Shown: in pieces, positions 24,757 to 33,647 of the stretch | Numbering within the stretch: position 1 is the stretch's first letter | How the letters are laid out: every line of letters starts with the position of its first letter | Assembly: GCA_937949745.1 (NCBI GenBank) | Contig: CALECM010000078.1 | Span: 1 to 45,574 of the forward strand | Reading direction: 5' to 3' | DNA length: 45,574 nucleotides | Source: an uncultured Bacteroidales bacterium | GTDB taxonomy: Bacteria; Bacteroidota; Bacteroidia; Bacteroidales; WCHB1-69 | Position numbers and translations under genes: made by a program | Notes under the pieces: generated by a model | Databases searched by the model: none | What the model was told of the DNA's origin: nothing | The model's input: only the letters and a program-made list of their open reading frames with translations

Positions 24757-25413
24757 CTATTCCCTTATCCACACGCCGGTTATTTCGCCGAAAAGAATTT
24801 TATGGTATTCGTTGGCTTCCTGATAGGCTTCGGTGATAAATTCTTTGCCTTCCTGACTATAAAAATCTTCCGGCTTTACTGTGGTCATCTCTGTTAACCG
24901 GCATTCAATGATGAGTTTGGCTTCTTTGAAACTCACACTTCCGGAAGGGGTTACGACAGGGGATAATGAAGTTTCCTTCATTTTACCGGTATTTCTGCCC
25001 GATTGCGTACCGAATGCCATGATCTGTTCTTTATAGGAATCATCGAAATAAGCCATGGTATAAGTGTGCTCCCTTTTGATATAATCCAGGGTATAACGAT
25101 TGGCCCTTAAAAAACACCAGGTAGTGGGTTTATTGAAAAGGATTCCCCATCCTCCCCAACTGGCGACCATCGAATTAAAATCATTTTCATTACCGGATGT
25201 GAGTACGGTAAAATCTTCTCCCACTAATTTGAATACGCTTTCGGGAATTTCGTTTTCCGTGATTTTTTTAAATAATTCATCGAAAGACCTGTTCCGGATT
25301 TCTTCTGTACTTACAGGTATTTGTTTTTCCGATGATATGGAATTATCTTTTTCCGTATTATTACAGGAAAAGAATAATATCATAGCCAATAATGTTACCC
25401 AATATTTTTTCAT
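24757..25413 (-). CDS. Lipoprotein with a flavin-reductase-like domain
   Basis: This 218-residue protein has a lipoprotein signal ending in FFSCNN with Cys17 as the acylation site. After a 30-residue linker, residues about 65-190 resemble the FMN-binding split-barrel of flavin reductase-like proteins (NSMVASWGGWGILFNKPT, then ANRYTLDYI and TYTMAYFDD, then GTQSGRNTGK). Such proteins usually act in the cytoplasm; a lipid-anchored form suggests a periplasmic or outer-membrane redox role, which is inference. A minus-strand -7 element (25443-25450) lies 30 bp upstream. Confidence 0.75.
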   Translation of the reverse strand: MKKYWVTLLAMILFFSCNNTEKDNSISSEKQIPVSTEEIRNRSFDELFKKITENEIPESVFKLVGEDFTVLTSGNENDFNSMVASWGGWGILFNKPTTWCFLRANRYTLDYIKREHTYTMAYFDDSYKEQIMAFGTQSGRNTGKMKETSLSPVVTPSGSVSFKEAKLIIECRLTEMTTVKPEDFYSQEGKEFITEAYQEANEYHKILFGEITGVWIRE

Positions 25414-25442
25414 GATATACGGATGGTATTATTTGTCGGCCG

Positions 25443-25450
25443 CAAATATA
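25443..25450 (-). promoter_or_regulatory. Candidate -7 element of the flavin-reductase-like lipoprotein gene
   Basis: The minus strand reads TATATTTG followed by CGG, matching TAnnTTTG, 30 bp before the start. The -33 part is not seen. Confidence 0.45.
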
Positions 25451-25490
25451 CTATAAATTATATAAATAGGGAATACGAAGATTTACGTAC

Positions 25491-25521
25491 AAAAAAACCC
25501 GGTGGATTCCACCGGGTTTTT
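25491..25521 (-). terminator. Terminator of the decarboxylase operon
   Basis: A 13-bp stem (25493-25505 with 25509-25521) and a 3-nt loop are followed, on the minus strand, by seven T (25497-25491). It lies 18 bp after the oadB stop. Confidence 0.92.
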
Positions 25522-25538
25522 AGGATATCTGTTATATC

Positions 25539-26693
25539 TTAATATAAGAAGCTCAGTAAAATACCTGCAGCCACAGCGCTTCCGATCACGCCTGCCACAT
25601 TCGGGCCCATAGCATGCATAAGCAGGTAATTTGTTTTGTCATATTTTAACCCTTCAATATAAGAAACCCGGGCACTGTCGGGCACAGCCGATACACCGGA
25701 ATTTCCGATCAAAGGATTGATTTTATTTCCTTCTTTCAGGAACAGGTTAAATAACTTCACAAATAAAACTCCGGCAGCAGTGGCCAGAATGAAAGAGGCA
25801 GCACCTAAAGCGAAAATAAGGATAGATTCCACCTTAAGGAAGGTACTGGCCTGTGTGGAACATCCTACCGTTAATCCTATCAGGATCGTTACGATATCCA
25901 CCAGTGGTCCGCTGGCCGTAGTAGCCAATCTCTTGGTCACAGTACTTTCTTTTAGTAGGTTCCCGAAAAATAACATCCCAAGCAGCGGAAGTCCGCTGGG
26001 TACCAGGAAAGCGGTTAATAAAATACATAAGAGCGGGAACATTACTTTTTCCCTGTGGGAAACCACGCGGGGCGGCCGCATTCTGATGAGACGTTCTTTT
26101 TTATTGGTGAGTAATCTCATAACCGGAGGCTGGATCACCGGTACCAGAGCCATGTAAGAATAAGCAGAGATCGCGATAGCTCCCATCATGCTCGGCGCAA
26201 GTTTGGAAGAAAGGAAAATGGCCGTAGGGCCGTCCGCACCACCGATAATACCGATAGCTCCGGCTTCCTGCGGAGTAAAACCCAATAAGAGTGCGATCAT
26301 ATAGGCGCCGACAATACCAAATTGAGCGGCTCCTCCGATAAGGATCAGTTTCGGATTTGAAATAAGGGCGGAAAAATCGGTCATCGCACCTATTCCTAAA
26401 AATATCAGGGGCGGATAAATCCCCTTAAGCACACCGAAATAAAGATAATTTAATACTGAGCCGTCTTCATAAACCCCGATCTGAAGCCCGTCCGTAAAGG
26501 GTATATTTCCCAATATAATACCAAAACCTATGGGAATAAGCAACAGCGGTTCATATTCTTTTACAATAGCCAGGGTGATAAATATTAATCCGATGATAAT
26601 CATCACAATATTTCCCCATTCGCAATTGGCAAAGCCGGTATAACTAAAAAATTGTATCAGGCCGTCTTTGAAAAAAGTTAAAAAATCTCCCAT
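25539..26693 (-). CDS. oadB: Sodium-translocating decarboxylase beta subunit
   Basis: The 384-residue membrane protein carries out biotin-carboxyl decarboxylation coupled to sodium export. It has nine or so hydrophobic segments. Family motifs include GIGAMTDFSALISNP, the GAIGIIGGADGPTAIF loop and a C-terminal GPNVAGVIGSAVAAG, all typical of OadB/MmdB/GcdB. Length is at the lower end of the usual range. It is the last gene of the operon, 21 bp after the biotin carrier, and a strong terminator follows. Which acyl group is used depends on the alpha subunit, here most likely methylmalonyl-CoA (mmdB). Confidence 0.93.
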   Translation of the reverse strand: MGDFLTFFKDGLIQFFSYTGFANCEWGNIVMIIIGLIFITLAIVKEYEPLLLIPIGFGIILGNIPFTDGLQIGVYEDGSVLNYLYFGVLKGIYPPLIFLGIGAMTDFSALISNPKLILIGGAAQFGIVGAYMIALLLGFTPQEAGAIGIIGGADGPTAIFLSSKLAPSMMGAIAISAYSYMALVPVIQPPVMRLLTNKKERLIRMRPPRVVSHREKVMFPLLCILLTAFLVPSGLPLLGMLFFGNLLKESTVTKRLATTASGPLVDIVTILIGLTVGCSTQASTFLKVESILIFALGAASFILATAAGVLFVKLFNLFLKEGNKINPLIGNSGVSAVPDSARVSYIEGLKYDKTNYLLMHAMGPNVAGVIGSAVAAGILLSFLY

Positions 26694-26714
26694 TTTTATT
26701 TTTAATATAAGTTA

Positions 26715-27164
26715 TTAACCAATCACTATTAACACATCGCCTTCCATTACGGAATCACTGCGTTGTACACGGATCTCTTTTACAACACCTTCCTTGTCCG
26801 CATCAATGTTATTTTCCATTTTCATGGCTTCGAGTAAAACAACATGCTGACCGGGTTTTACCGCATCCCCCACTTTAACGAATACATCCAGGATCACTCC
26901 CGGAAGAGGTGATTTAACCGCGCTTCCGCTACTCTGGGCGCTCTGGGCCTGTGGTACGCTTGCGGGGGTGGGAGCGGCTTTAGGTGAAGGAGCAGGGGCA
27001 ACCACTTTTTTTACAGGGGCAGATACTGCCGGTGCCGTTATGGGGGTATCCATTTCAATTTTGAAAGGGGTTCCGTTCACTTCCACATTGACGGTGTTTT
27101 CTTCTATATCGGAAACATCTACGGTATATTTATTTCCGTTAATGGTAAATTTATATGTTTTCAT
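26715..27164 (-). CDS. Biotin carboxyl carrier subunit of the decarboxylase
   Basis: This 149-residue protein has a small N-terminal domain (1-40), an Ala/Pro-rich flexible linker (about 42-82) and a biotinyl domain. Biotin would be attached to Lys115 in LEAMKMEN. It carries the carboxyl group between the transferase (519-residue protein) and the membrane subunit. In Bacteroidales this is usually called mmdC. It lies between the OadG-like gene and oadB with gaps of 24 and 21 bp. Confidence 0.93.
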   Translation of the reverse strand: MKTYKFTINGNKYTVDVSDIEENTVNVEVNGTPFKIEMDTPITAPAVSAPVKKVVAPAPSPKAAPTPASVPQAQSAQSSGSAVKSPLPGVILDVFVKVGDAVKPGQHVVLLEAMKMENNIDADKEGVVKEIRVQRSDSVMEGDVLIVIG

Positions 27165-27188
27165 TTGAATTTATTTTTACGTTAATGG

Positions 27189-28151
27189 TTATTTTCTTCT
27201 CGTTACTTGTTTAATCACAAGATGTTTCTGGGACCAGGGCGAATAGTGGGCCGAAGGTGTTTCAATGGTAATCACTTCACTTTCGTTGTCGTGCATATCG
27301 TTAAAGTGGAGATGCATGGCCATGGTAATCGCCGCCACTTCCTCACTGGTAATTTGTTCATCCTGAACGGGTATTTTCTCCTGGCTTTTTACCGATTCCG
27401 TTGCCACGGCAGGTTTGGTTGTCTTTTTCCTGCTCATTCTGCCGAATAGTTTCAGCATAAGGAAAATTATGGTAAGAGCCACAAATACTACCAGCATAAA
27501 TATCAAAGCCAATCCGATACCATAGGGATCCTGTTCGGCCACTTTTTCCGATTTGGTTAAACCTTCGAAAACTTTATTGGTGGAACCCGGCGTAAAATAT
27601 TCAAGGAAGCCTTTGTTACTTACAAGAACGCCGTTTCCGTCCACCACTTCTTTTACGCCATCTTCAAAATAACCATAAGAGTGTTCACTGGTATTACGAA
27701 GTGAGTCGGGAAATTCTAAGATATCGATCAATGTCCTTCCATTGGAACTGATAAGGGCTACATAATTGGATGCTCCTTCCATGGTTGGGTCGAAATTTAC
27801 GTGGAAAGTTCCGTACAAAGGTGCATTATCCATGTAAAATACCACAAAACTTCTTTGAGGAATCAATGTTTTAGGATCTCCTTTCGGGATACGGTACCAA
27901 TTCTTAATGCCTGAACCGTCGCTGAGTCCGGTGGTATCATTGGTCAGGTAACATTCGCCTACATTCACATCGTTATAGGCCGAATTGAAAATCTCGATCC
28001 AGGGCACATGCCTGCCGTATTCATCGATAAAATTATTCTCATTCCTGATCAGCATTTCATTCAGCCTTAAGTCGGTAATATGTTGAGAAAAGACGTTGAA
28101 TGAAAGTAAAATCAAACAGAGAGATAACAATCCGGATTTATATTTCTTCAT
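27189..28151 (-). CDS. Lamin-tail/OadG fusion, gamma subunit of the decarboxylase
   Basis: This 320-residue protein has a signal peptide (to about FSQ, residue 23), an extracytoplasmic lamin-tail-like domain at about 26-190 (DLRLNEMLIRN, then VPWIEIFNSAYNDVNV, then FVVFYMDN), one membrane helix at 212-237 and a cytoplasmic tail. The helix and tail (KLFGRMSRKK) resemble OadG, the small gamma subunit that stabilises the complex. Plain OadG is about 80-100 residues, so the exported domain is an addition that may tether the pump to the periplasmic face or envelope. It sits 49 bp after the carboxyltransferase and 24 bp before the biotin carrier. Confidence 0.8.
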   Translation of the reverse strand: MKKYKSGLLSLCLILLSFNVFSQHITDLRLNEMLIRNENNFIDEYGRHVPWIEIFNSAYNDVNVGECYLTNDTTGLSDGSGIKNWYRIPKGDPKTLIPQRSFVVFYMDNAPLYGTFHVNFDPTMEGASNYVALISSNGRTLIDILEFPDSLRNTSEHSYGYFEDGVKEVVDGNGVLVSNKGFLEYFTPGSTNKVFEGLTKSEKVAEQDPYGIGLALIFMLVVFVALTIIFLMLKLFGRMSRKKTTKPAVATESVKSQEKIPVQDEQITSEEVAAITMAMHLHFNDMHDNESEVITIETPSAHYSPWSQKHLVIKQVTRRK

Positions 28152-28200
28152 ATCATTATTTTTTATGTTCGTAATAGATCAACTATAAGGTTGCGGAAGG

Positions 28201-29760
28201 TTATAAAGGCAGGTTATCGTGTTTCTTGGCAGGGTTTTCCAATCTTTTGTTTTTTAAAGATTCCAAAGCCCTGATAACCCTGAAACGGGTATTCCTGGGT
28301 TCAATCACATCATCGATGTAACCATCCCTGGCCGCTACGTAAGGATTGGCAAAAGTATCACGGTATTCCGCTTCTTTTTCCGCAATAAATTCGGCTTGTT
28401 TTTCTTTATCTTCAATTGCCTTGATTTCTTTACCCATCAATACTTCCACGGCGCCTTTTCCACCCATAACGGCTATTTCGGCCGTCGGCCATGCGTAATT
28501 GATATCACCACGTAAATGCTTGGAACTCATTACAATATAGGCTCCTCCATAACTTTTCCTCAGGATAATGGTTACTTTCGGCACGGTAGCTTCGCCATAG
28601 GCATAAAGTAATTTCGCTCCATGCAGGATGATTCCGCCGTATTCCTGGGTTGTTCCCGGTAAGAATCCCGGAACATCAACCAAATTCACCAGGGGGATAT
28701 TAAAAGCGTCGCAGAAACGCACGAAACGCGCTCCTTTTCTGGATGCGTTGATGTCCAGAACGCCGGCCAGATATTTTGGCTGGTTAGCCACGATTCCGAC
28801 GGACATACCGTTGAAACGTGCGAATCCGATGATGATATTCTGTGCGTAAGTAGGTTGCACTTCCATAAATTCCCCGTTGTCCACGATGCTGTGAATTACT
28901 TCTTTGATATCGTAAGGTTTATTGGGATTATCGGGAATGATCTGGTTGAGATTGTCCTCCAGACGATTAATCGGATCATTGCATGGTATGTAAGGAGGCT
29001 CTTCCATATTGTTGGAAGGCAGATAACTCAATAATTTACGGAGCATCTGAATTCCTTCTTCTTCATTATCCACCGCGAAATGGGCTACGCCCGATTTGGT
29101 GGAATGAATCGAAGCTCCACCCAGATCTTCTACCGTTACATCTTCATTGGTTACCGTCTTCACTACTTTCGGACCGGTAACGAACATGTAACTGGTATTT
29201 TTAGCCATCATGATAAAGTCGGTCAAAGCGGGTGAATAAACCGCTCCGCCGGCACAAGGACCAAAGATGGCGGATATTTGGGGCACAACGCCGGAAGCTA
29301 AAATATTGCGTTGAAAAATCTCACCATATCCTGAGAGGCTGTTTACGCCTTCCTGTATCCTGGCACCGCCCGAATCGTTAAAACCTATGACGGGAGCTCC
29401 CATTTTCATGGCCTGATCCATGACTTTGCAAATTTTCGCCGCCACGGTTTCGGACAATGAACCTCCGAAAACGGTAAAATCCTGTGAAAAGACATATACA
29501 AGACGTCCTTCAACAGTACCGTAACCGGTCACCACACCGTCAGAAAGGTATTTTTCTTTTTCCAGACCGAAGTTGGTGCAGCGATGTGTGACAAACATAT
29601 CGAATTCTTCGAAACTACCTTCATCCAAAAACATTAGAATACGTTCCCGTGCAGTAAATTTTCCCTGGGCGTGTTGCTTTTCGATACGCTTTTCGCCACC
29701 TCCCAAACGAGCTTTTGCACGTAATTCAAGGAGCTCGTTGATTTTTTCTTGCATTGTCAT
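28201..29760 (-). CDS. mmdA: Carboxyltransferase (methylmalonyl-CoA decarboxylase alpha / acyl-CoA carboxylase beta)
   Basis: The 519-residue protein transfers carboxyl between acyl-CoA and biotin. It has the two crotonase-like halves with GGSLSETVAAKICKVMD, the oxyanion motifs FGPCAGGAVYSPAL and SYGGAYIVMSSKHLRGDINY, and SGGARIQEG. Length is standard for the mmdA/PccB family, which cannot be split by motif alone. The neighbouring oadB, OadG-like and biotin-carrier genes favour methylmalonyl-CoA decarboxylase, which removes CO2 in the succinate-to-propionate pathway and exports sodium. A second ATG lies two codons in. A minus-strand TACTTTTG lies 115 bp upstream. The epimerase gene often found beside mmdA is not present here. 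Confidence 0.92.
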   Translation of the reverse strand: MTMQEKINELLELRAKARLGGGEKRIEKQHAQGKFTARERILMFLDEGSFEEFDMFVTHRCTNFGLEKEKYLSDGVVTGYGTVEGRLVYVFSQDFTVFGGSLSETVAAKICKVMDQAMKMGAPVIGFNDSGGARIQEGVNSLSGYGEIFQRNILASGVVPQISAIFGPCAGGAVYSPALTDFIMMAKNTSYMFVTGPKVVKTVTNEDVTVEDLGGASIHSTKSGVAHFAVDNEEEGIQMLRKLLSYLPSNNMEEPPYIPCNDPINRLEDNLNQIIPDNPNKPYDIKEVIHSIVDNGEFMEVQPTYAQNIIIGFARFNGMSVGIVANQPKYLAGVLDINASRKGARFVRFCDAFNIPLVNLVDVPGFLPGTTQEYGGIILHGAKLLYAYGEATVPKVTIILRKSYGGAYIVMSSKHLRGDINYAWPTAEIAVMGGKGAVEVLMGKEIKAIEDKEKQAEFIAEKEAEYRDTFANPYVAARDGYIDDVIEPRNTRFRVIRALESLKNKRLENPAKKHDNLPL

Positions 29761-29874
29761 AATAAACTGTTATTTAATTAATTATGGATGGATTTCTTCT
29801 TAGTATATAAAATGATAAAGTGGATTTATTCTGAAAGGATATGGTAACATCTGTCAAGATATTTTTTAAAGTTG

Positions 29875-29882
29875 CAAAAGTA
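29875..29882 (-). promoter_or_regulatory. Candidate -7 element of the mmdA operon
   Basis: The minus strand reads TACTTTTG followed by CAAC, matching TAnnTTTG, 115 bp before mmdA. The -33 TTG is not seen. Confidence 0.5.
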
Positions 29883-29929
29883 CATTATTTTTTGTTTTAG
29901 GTTAAATAAAAAAAACTAATATTATCCAT

Positions 29930-29937
29930 TATTTTTG
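29930..29937 (+). promoter_or_regulatory. Candidate -7 element of the M50B-like gene
   Basis: TATTTTTG followed by CA lies 31 bp before the start at 29969. No TTG at 19-21 nt. Confidence 0.45.
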
Positions 29938-29968
29938 CATTCTAATTTAACGGGATTTCCCACTACTT

Positions 29969-30637
29969 ATGCCGGAGCTTACTTTATTTAATATTCCCCT
30001 GTTTTATTATTTTGTGGTTCTTGCTTTTATCATGCCCAGAATCCCGGTCGTAGGAAGATTCTTCAATATTATCAATACGGCTATTCATGAGTTCGGACAT
30101 GCGATCACGGCCCTGATCTTACAGGGGAAAGTTCACCGTATAGAATTATTCGGCGACAGTGCCGGGTCCACTACTACACAGAATAAGGGGAAATTCCGGA
30201 CTTTCCTGGTCGCGATCTCAGGCTATCCTTTCGCTTCTGTGGTGGCATATTTAGCTTTTTATCTTTTATGGGCGGATTACGATAAACTCCTGATCGTAGC
30301 TCTTTCGCTGCTTTTTTTCGTCATGCTTGTTTTTTGGATACGGAACAAATACGGAATCGTGTGGGTAATATGTTTCTGTTTGCTTAACGCCGGATTAATA
30401 TACTGGAATAATATGTTGGCTATCCGGGTAGCCGCTTTGTTTTACTCCACCATGATCCTTACCGAATCCGTCTGTTCAACTATCGTTTTATTAAGGCTTT
30501 CGCTGGTCGATCCCGGTCGTGCCGGCGATGCCGCTAACCTGAAAAAGATTACCCGCATTCCTGCCTTTATCTGGGCGCTGGTGTTTTGTCTTTTTTCCTG
30601 TTTTGTGGCCGTCAAAATCTATATTGATTTTTTATAA
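29969..30637 (+). CDS. M50B-like membrane protein with HExxH motif
   Basis: The 222-residue protein has about six membrane segments. An H-E-x-x-H motif (His40, Glu41, His44 in IHEFGHAITAL) at the end of the first conserved helix identifies the M50B-like metalloprotease group. The usual third zinc ligand (an Asp in an N-x-x-P-x-x-x-x-D motif) is not obvious, so protease activity is uncertain. It is divergent from mmdA, and the next gene is 92 bp downstream on the same strand. Confidence 0.75.
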   Translation: MPELTLFNIPLFYYFVVLAFIMPRIPVVGRFFNIINTAIHEFGHAITALILQGKVHRIELFGDSAGSTTTQNKGKFRTFLVAISGYPFASVVAYLAFYLLWADYDKLLIVALSLLFFVMLVFWIRNKYGIVWVICFCLLNAGLIYWNNMLAIRVAALFYSTMILTESVCSTIVLLRLSLVDPGRAGDAANLKKITRIPAFIWALVFCLFSCFVAVKIYIDFL

Positions 30638-30729
30638 GCGATTTACCTTGCCGGTAATTTGAACCTTCATTATCGGAGTTTGTTTAAAAATCTATCAAGT
30701 ATGAAATATAAATTTAAATATATTCTCTC

Positions 30730-31521
30730 ATGAACACAAAAATTAAGTTAGGCTTTTTCGCGATTTTTATTTCCATATTATTCTCTGCAAATGCCCAGAG
30801 AAACTCTCATAACAGCAGGAATTCATTAGATTGGGCGGGAACTTATGAAGGTACTTTCTTTTCCGCTACGCGTGGAGAAGAAATGATTACCATGATCACT
30901 TTACGTCCAGATATGACTTATTCGATCGAAACCAGAAGGATAGCAGAAGATTACAATACTGTCAAATTTGACGGGAATTTTACCTGGAACAGGCAGGGTA
31001 GCCAGATTACGCTCAGGGAACCTGCGGAAAATCAGGATGTGACCCTTCAGGTAGAGGAAAATCAATTGAGGCGAATCGCGGTTAACGGGAAAAGAGTGAG
31101 AAGAAACGTACAAAAAAATGCGGTTTATACCAAAATAGAGATGAACAATAATACAGATAACAATACCATTACGGAGAAATACTGGAAATTAATAGAGATC
31201 AACGGGAAACCGGTTAAAATGGATGAAAATTCCCAGAAAGAACCCCATATGATTTTAAGGAATCAGGATCACCGGTTTAACGGAAGCGGAGGTTGTAATA
31301 CTTTTAACGGTTCCTATGAAATGAAAGAGGGAAACAGGATTACTTTTTCAAGAGTAGCCTCTACCATGATGGCATGTATCAATATGGAAACCGAAACGGA
31401 AATGTTCAGGATGTTTGAAATGGTGGATAATTATACGGTATCAGAAGATGGTAAATACCTTTCTTTAAACAGGGCGCGGATGGCTCCTTTAGCCCGTTTT
31501 GAAGTAGTATATTTAAGATAG
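30730..31521 (+). CDS. Secreted NlpE-N-like/META domain protein
   Basis: The 263-residue protein has a signal peptide ending in SANAQ (residue 23). Residues about 36-125 resemble the NlpE N-terminal domain (WAGTYEGTFFS, then ITLRPDMTYSIE, then FTWNRQGSQITL), but the Cys pair of NlpE (CADC) is replaced by SATR. Residues about 147-260 are a META domain related to HslJ (KYWKLIEINGKPV, then GSGGCNTFNGSY, then RVASTMMACI). This pairing is common in envelope-stress-related proteins. No lipobox is present. Function is unknown; an envelope or stress role is inferred. A hairpin follows. Confidence 0.82.
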   Translation: MNTKIKLGFFAIFISILFSANAQRNSHNSRNSLDWAGTYEGTFFSATRGEEMITMITLRPDMTYSIETRRIAEDYNTVKFDGNFTWNRQGSQITLREPAENQDVTLQVEENQLRRIAVNGKRVRRNVQKNAVYTKIEMNNNTDNNTITEKYWKLIEINGKPVKMDENSQKEPHMILRNQDHRFNGSGGCNTFNGSYEMKEGNRITFSRVASTMMACINMETETEMFRMFEMVDNYTVSEDGKYLSLNRARMAPLARFEVVYLR

Positions 31522-31557
31522 AATCACAGTATTTGCAGTCATTTTATTTCTTTTCTG

Positions 31558-31586
31558 ACACTATGTTCCCCGGAACATAGTGTTTA
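31558..31586 (+). terminator. Terminator of the META gene
   Basis: ACACTATGTTCC (31558-31569) pairs perfectly with GGAACATAGTGT (31572-31583), and TT follows. The T run is short, so efficiency is uncertain. Confidence 0.65.
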
Positions 31587-31803
31587 GTTATGTAATCCGA
31601 AAACCATGAAAATTTTATTGCTCAATAATCACTGAATTATCAGAGTTTATTAGATGTGATTAAGAGCTAAGTTTATCGAAACGCTATCAGAAATGATAGT
31701 ATTGGAGTGAATTAAACAGACTCTGAGAACTCATGACGGGTCCGGAATAATTTCAGCAACTATATTCTCTAGGAAATTGATCGCTAATTCTTGGCAATTT
31801 TAC

Positions 31804-31811
31804 TATCTTTG
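31804..31811 (+). promoter_or_regulatory. Candidate -7 element of the tilS operon
   Basis: TATCTTTG matches TAnnTTTG and lies 12 bp before the tilS ATG at 31824, which would leave a very short leader. A TTG lies 24 nt upstream of it, slightly far. Confidence 0.45.
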
Positions 31812-31823
31812 CTCCATTAAATT

Positions 31824-33161
31824 ATGGAAAAGAAATTCCTGGATTCATTACGGCGGCTGGTCCATGAACCGGAAAAAGCCAGATTCCTTCTGGCAGTGAG
31901 CGGGGGTATGGATTCTACAGCTCTGGCCCACCTGTTTTACCGTTCGGAACTTACTTTTGACATGGCTCATTGTAATTTTCATTTGAGAGAAGAAGAATCG
32001 GATGAGGATATGCAATTTGTCATGGAACTTTCCGTGGAATACCATTGTACGCTCCATTTAAAGGAATTTTTCGGGGAAGATTTCTTAAAGAAAAAAGGAG
32101 AATCAGTGGAAATGATCGCCAGGGAATTACGCTACCAATGGTTTGATGAACTTGCGGAGAATTATGATTATCTGGTTACGGCACATCAGGCGGATGATAA
32201 TGCTGAGACTTTACTTCTAAACCTGGTTCGGGGAACCGGACTAAGAGGAATAACCGGTATTCCGCCGGTAAACGGGAAAATTATCAGGCCTATGCTGAAT
32301 TTTACATCAGAAGAAATCGCCGCTTACCATGAACGCAACAATCTTACTTACCGGATCGACCGGACTAACCAGACGGAATTTTGTCACCGGAATAAAATCA
32401 GGCACAGTGTGCTTCCGGTACTAAAAGAGTTGAATGAAAATGTTATTGTAACCTTCGGGAACAATATTCGCGTTTTGCGGGAGCAATATGATTTTTATGA
32501 AGATCAGATGGGAAATATTATCAAAGATATTCTTACGGAAGATTCCCTCAGATCTTATATTTCCATTGACCGGCTAACGGAAGTGGATCATGGGCGATTG
32601 GTCCTTTATGAAATGTTGAGAAAATATCATTTCAATGCTTCTACGGTGACCGCGATATGGGAGACTATACATAAGGAGAAAGAACCGGGAAGAAAATTCT
32701 TCTCTCCTTCACATCTTTTGGTGAAAGATCGTAGTCAATTGATCATAACAACTTTGAGAACTCCTGAAAAAACTCCGGTAAAGATAAATTCAATAGAAGA
32801 GCTTGAAGATCATGGTTTTACCGTTGAAACAGTCAGGGATTTTTCCTTCATTGATTTTTCCGGTGATAATTCCGTACTTTACATAGAAGCCGAGAAACTG
32901 ATCTTTCCCCTTACTTTGCGCCGGTGGCGGGCGGGTGACTATTTTTATCCTTTAGGAATGAAAGGGAAAAAGAAGATCAGCGATCTTTTTACAGACCTTA
33001 AAATAGACCTCCTTTCCAAACATTCTGTTCCCCTGCTTTGTTCTGGGAATGATATCATATGGGTGGTCGGTTACCGGTCGGATAATCGTTACCGTATTCA
33101 GGATAAAACCAATCATAAATTTTATAAAATCACTTATCATGGAATATCTAAGCCCTTATGA
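31824..33161 (+). CDS. tilS: tRNA(Ile)-lysidine synthetase
   Basis: The 445-residue protein uses ATP to attach lysine to the wobble cytidine of tRNA-Ile(CAU), so that it reads AUA. The PP-loop SGGMDSTALAHL at about 26-37 is the ATP-binding site. VTAHQADDNAETLLLNLVRGTGLRG is the second family motif. The C-terminal TilS domain includes LRRWRAGDYFYPLGMKGKKKISDLFTD. The length is typical. Its 3' end overlaps the start of the next gene by 23 bp. Confidence 0.95.
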   Translation: MEKKFLDSLRRLVHEPEKARFLLAVSGGMDSTALAHLFYRSELTFDMAHCNFHLREEESDEDMQFVMELSVEYHCTLHLKEFFGEDFLKKKGESVEMIARELRYQWFDELAENYDYLVTAHQADDNAETLLLNLVRGTGLRGITGIPPVNGKIIRPMLNFTSEEIAAYHERNNLTYRIDRTNQTEFCHRNKIRHSVLPVLKELNENVIVTFGNNIRVLREQYDFYEDQMGNIIKDILTEDSLRSYISIDRLTEVDHGRLVLYEMLRKYHFNASTVTAIWETIHKEKEPGRKFFSPSHLLVKDRSQLIITTLRTPEKTPVKINSIEELEDHGFTVETVRDFSFIDFSGDNSVLYIEAEKLIFPLTLRRWRAGDYFYPLGMKGKKKISDLFTDLKIDLLSKHSVPLLCSGNDIIWVVGYRSDNRYRIQDKTNHKFYKITYHGISKPL

Positions 33162-33645
33162 ACCCAAGAAAAAAAGACCTACTTTATTAACTGTTTTAGC
33201 CATACTGACTTTTATAGGATCGGGATTTTTTTTCCTGACTTATGTAATTATGGCTTTTAGCCAGGATATGTGGCCTGCCGTTATAGAGACGATGCAGAAT
33301 ATGGGACAACCTGATATGGTGATCGAACTTTACGAACAGTTTGCTGTAATACCCGGCACAAAATATTTACTGGTAGCCATAGCGCACGCTTTGGCTATCG
33401 TAGGCGCTGCCTTGATGTTGAAACTGAATAAGATAGGATTCCATATTTATGTCGCTTCACAGATTTTGCTTTTTTGCGTCCGGAATTTTATCATTGGTGG
33501 TGTCCTTAAGATAGGAACCCTGGGTATTCTGGAAATAGTGCTTTTTATCGTATTGTACGCTATTAACTATAAATACATGATCAATCCTGCAAAAGCTGGA
33601 GGAGCGGATCCTGAGGAGGATCTACCTGAAAATGAACAATTTTAA
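33139..33645 (+). CDS. Four-helix membrane protein of unknown function
   Basis: I use the ATG at 33139 (168 residues, MEYLSPYEPKKKRP); an upstream start would run deep into tilS in another frame. Four hydrophobic segments are visible at about 17-38, 74-92, 98-118 and 122-142, with a short acidic C-terminal tail (GGADPEEDLPENEQF). It has no motif that I recognise. It overlaps tilS by 23 bp and stops 2 bp before sufS, so it is embedded in the same transcription unit. A link to either neighbour is not evident from sequence. Confidence 0.8.
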   Translation: MEYLSPYEPKKKRPTLLTVLAILTFIGSGFFFLTYVIMAFSQDMWPAVIETMQNMGQPDMVIELYEQFAVIPGTKYLLVAIAHALAIVGAALMLKLNKIGFHIYVASQILLFCVRNFIIGGVLKIGTLGILEIVLFIVLYAINYKYMINPAKAGGADPEEDLPENEQF

Positions 33646-33647
33646 AT

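Larger units (their letters stand above)
31522..31823. other. Spacer before tilS
   Basis: About 300 bp with no convincing ORF. It holds the hairpin at 31558-31583 and a -7 element at 31804-31811; nothing else recognised. Confidence 0.6.
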
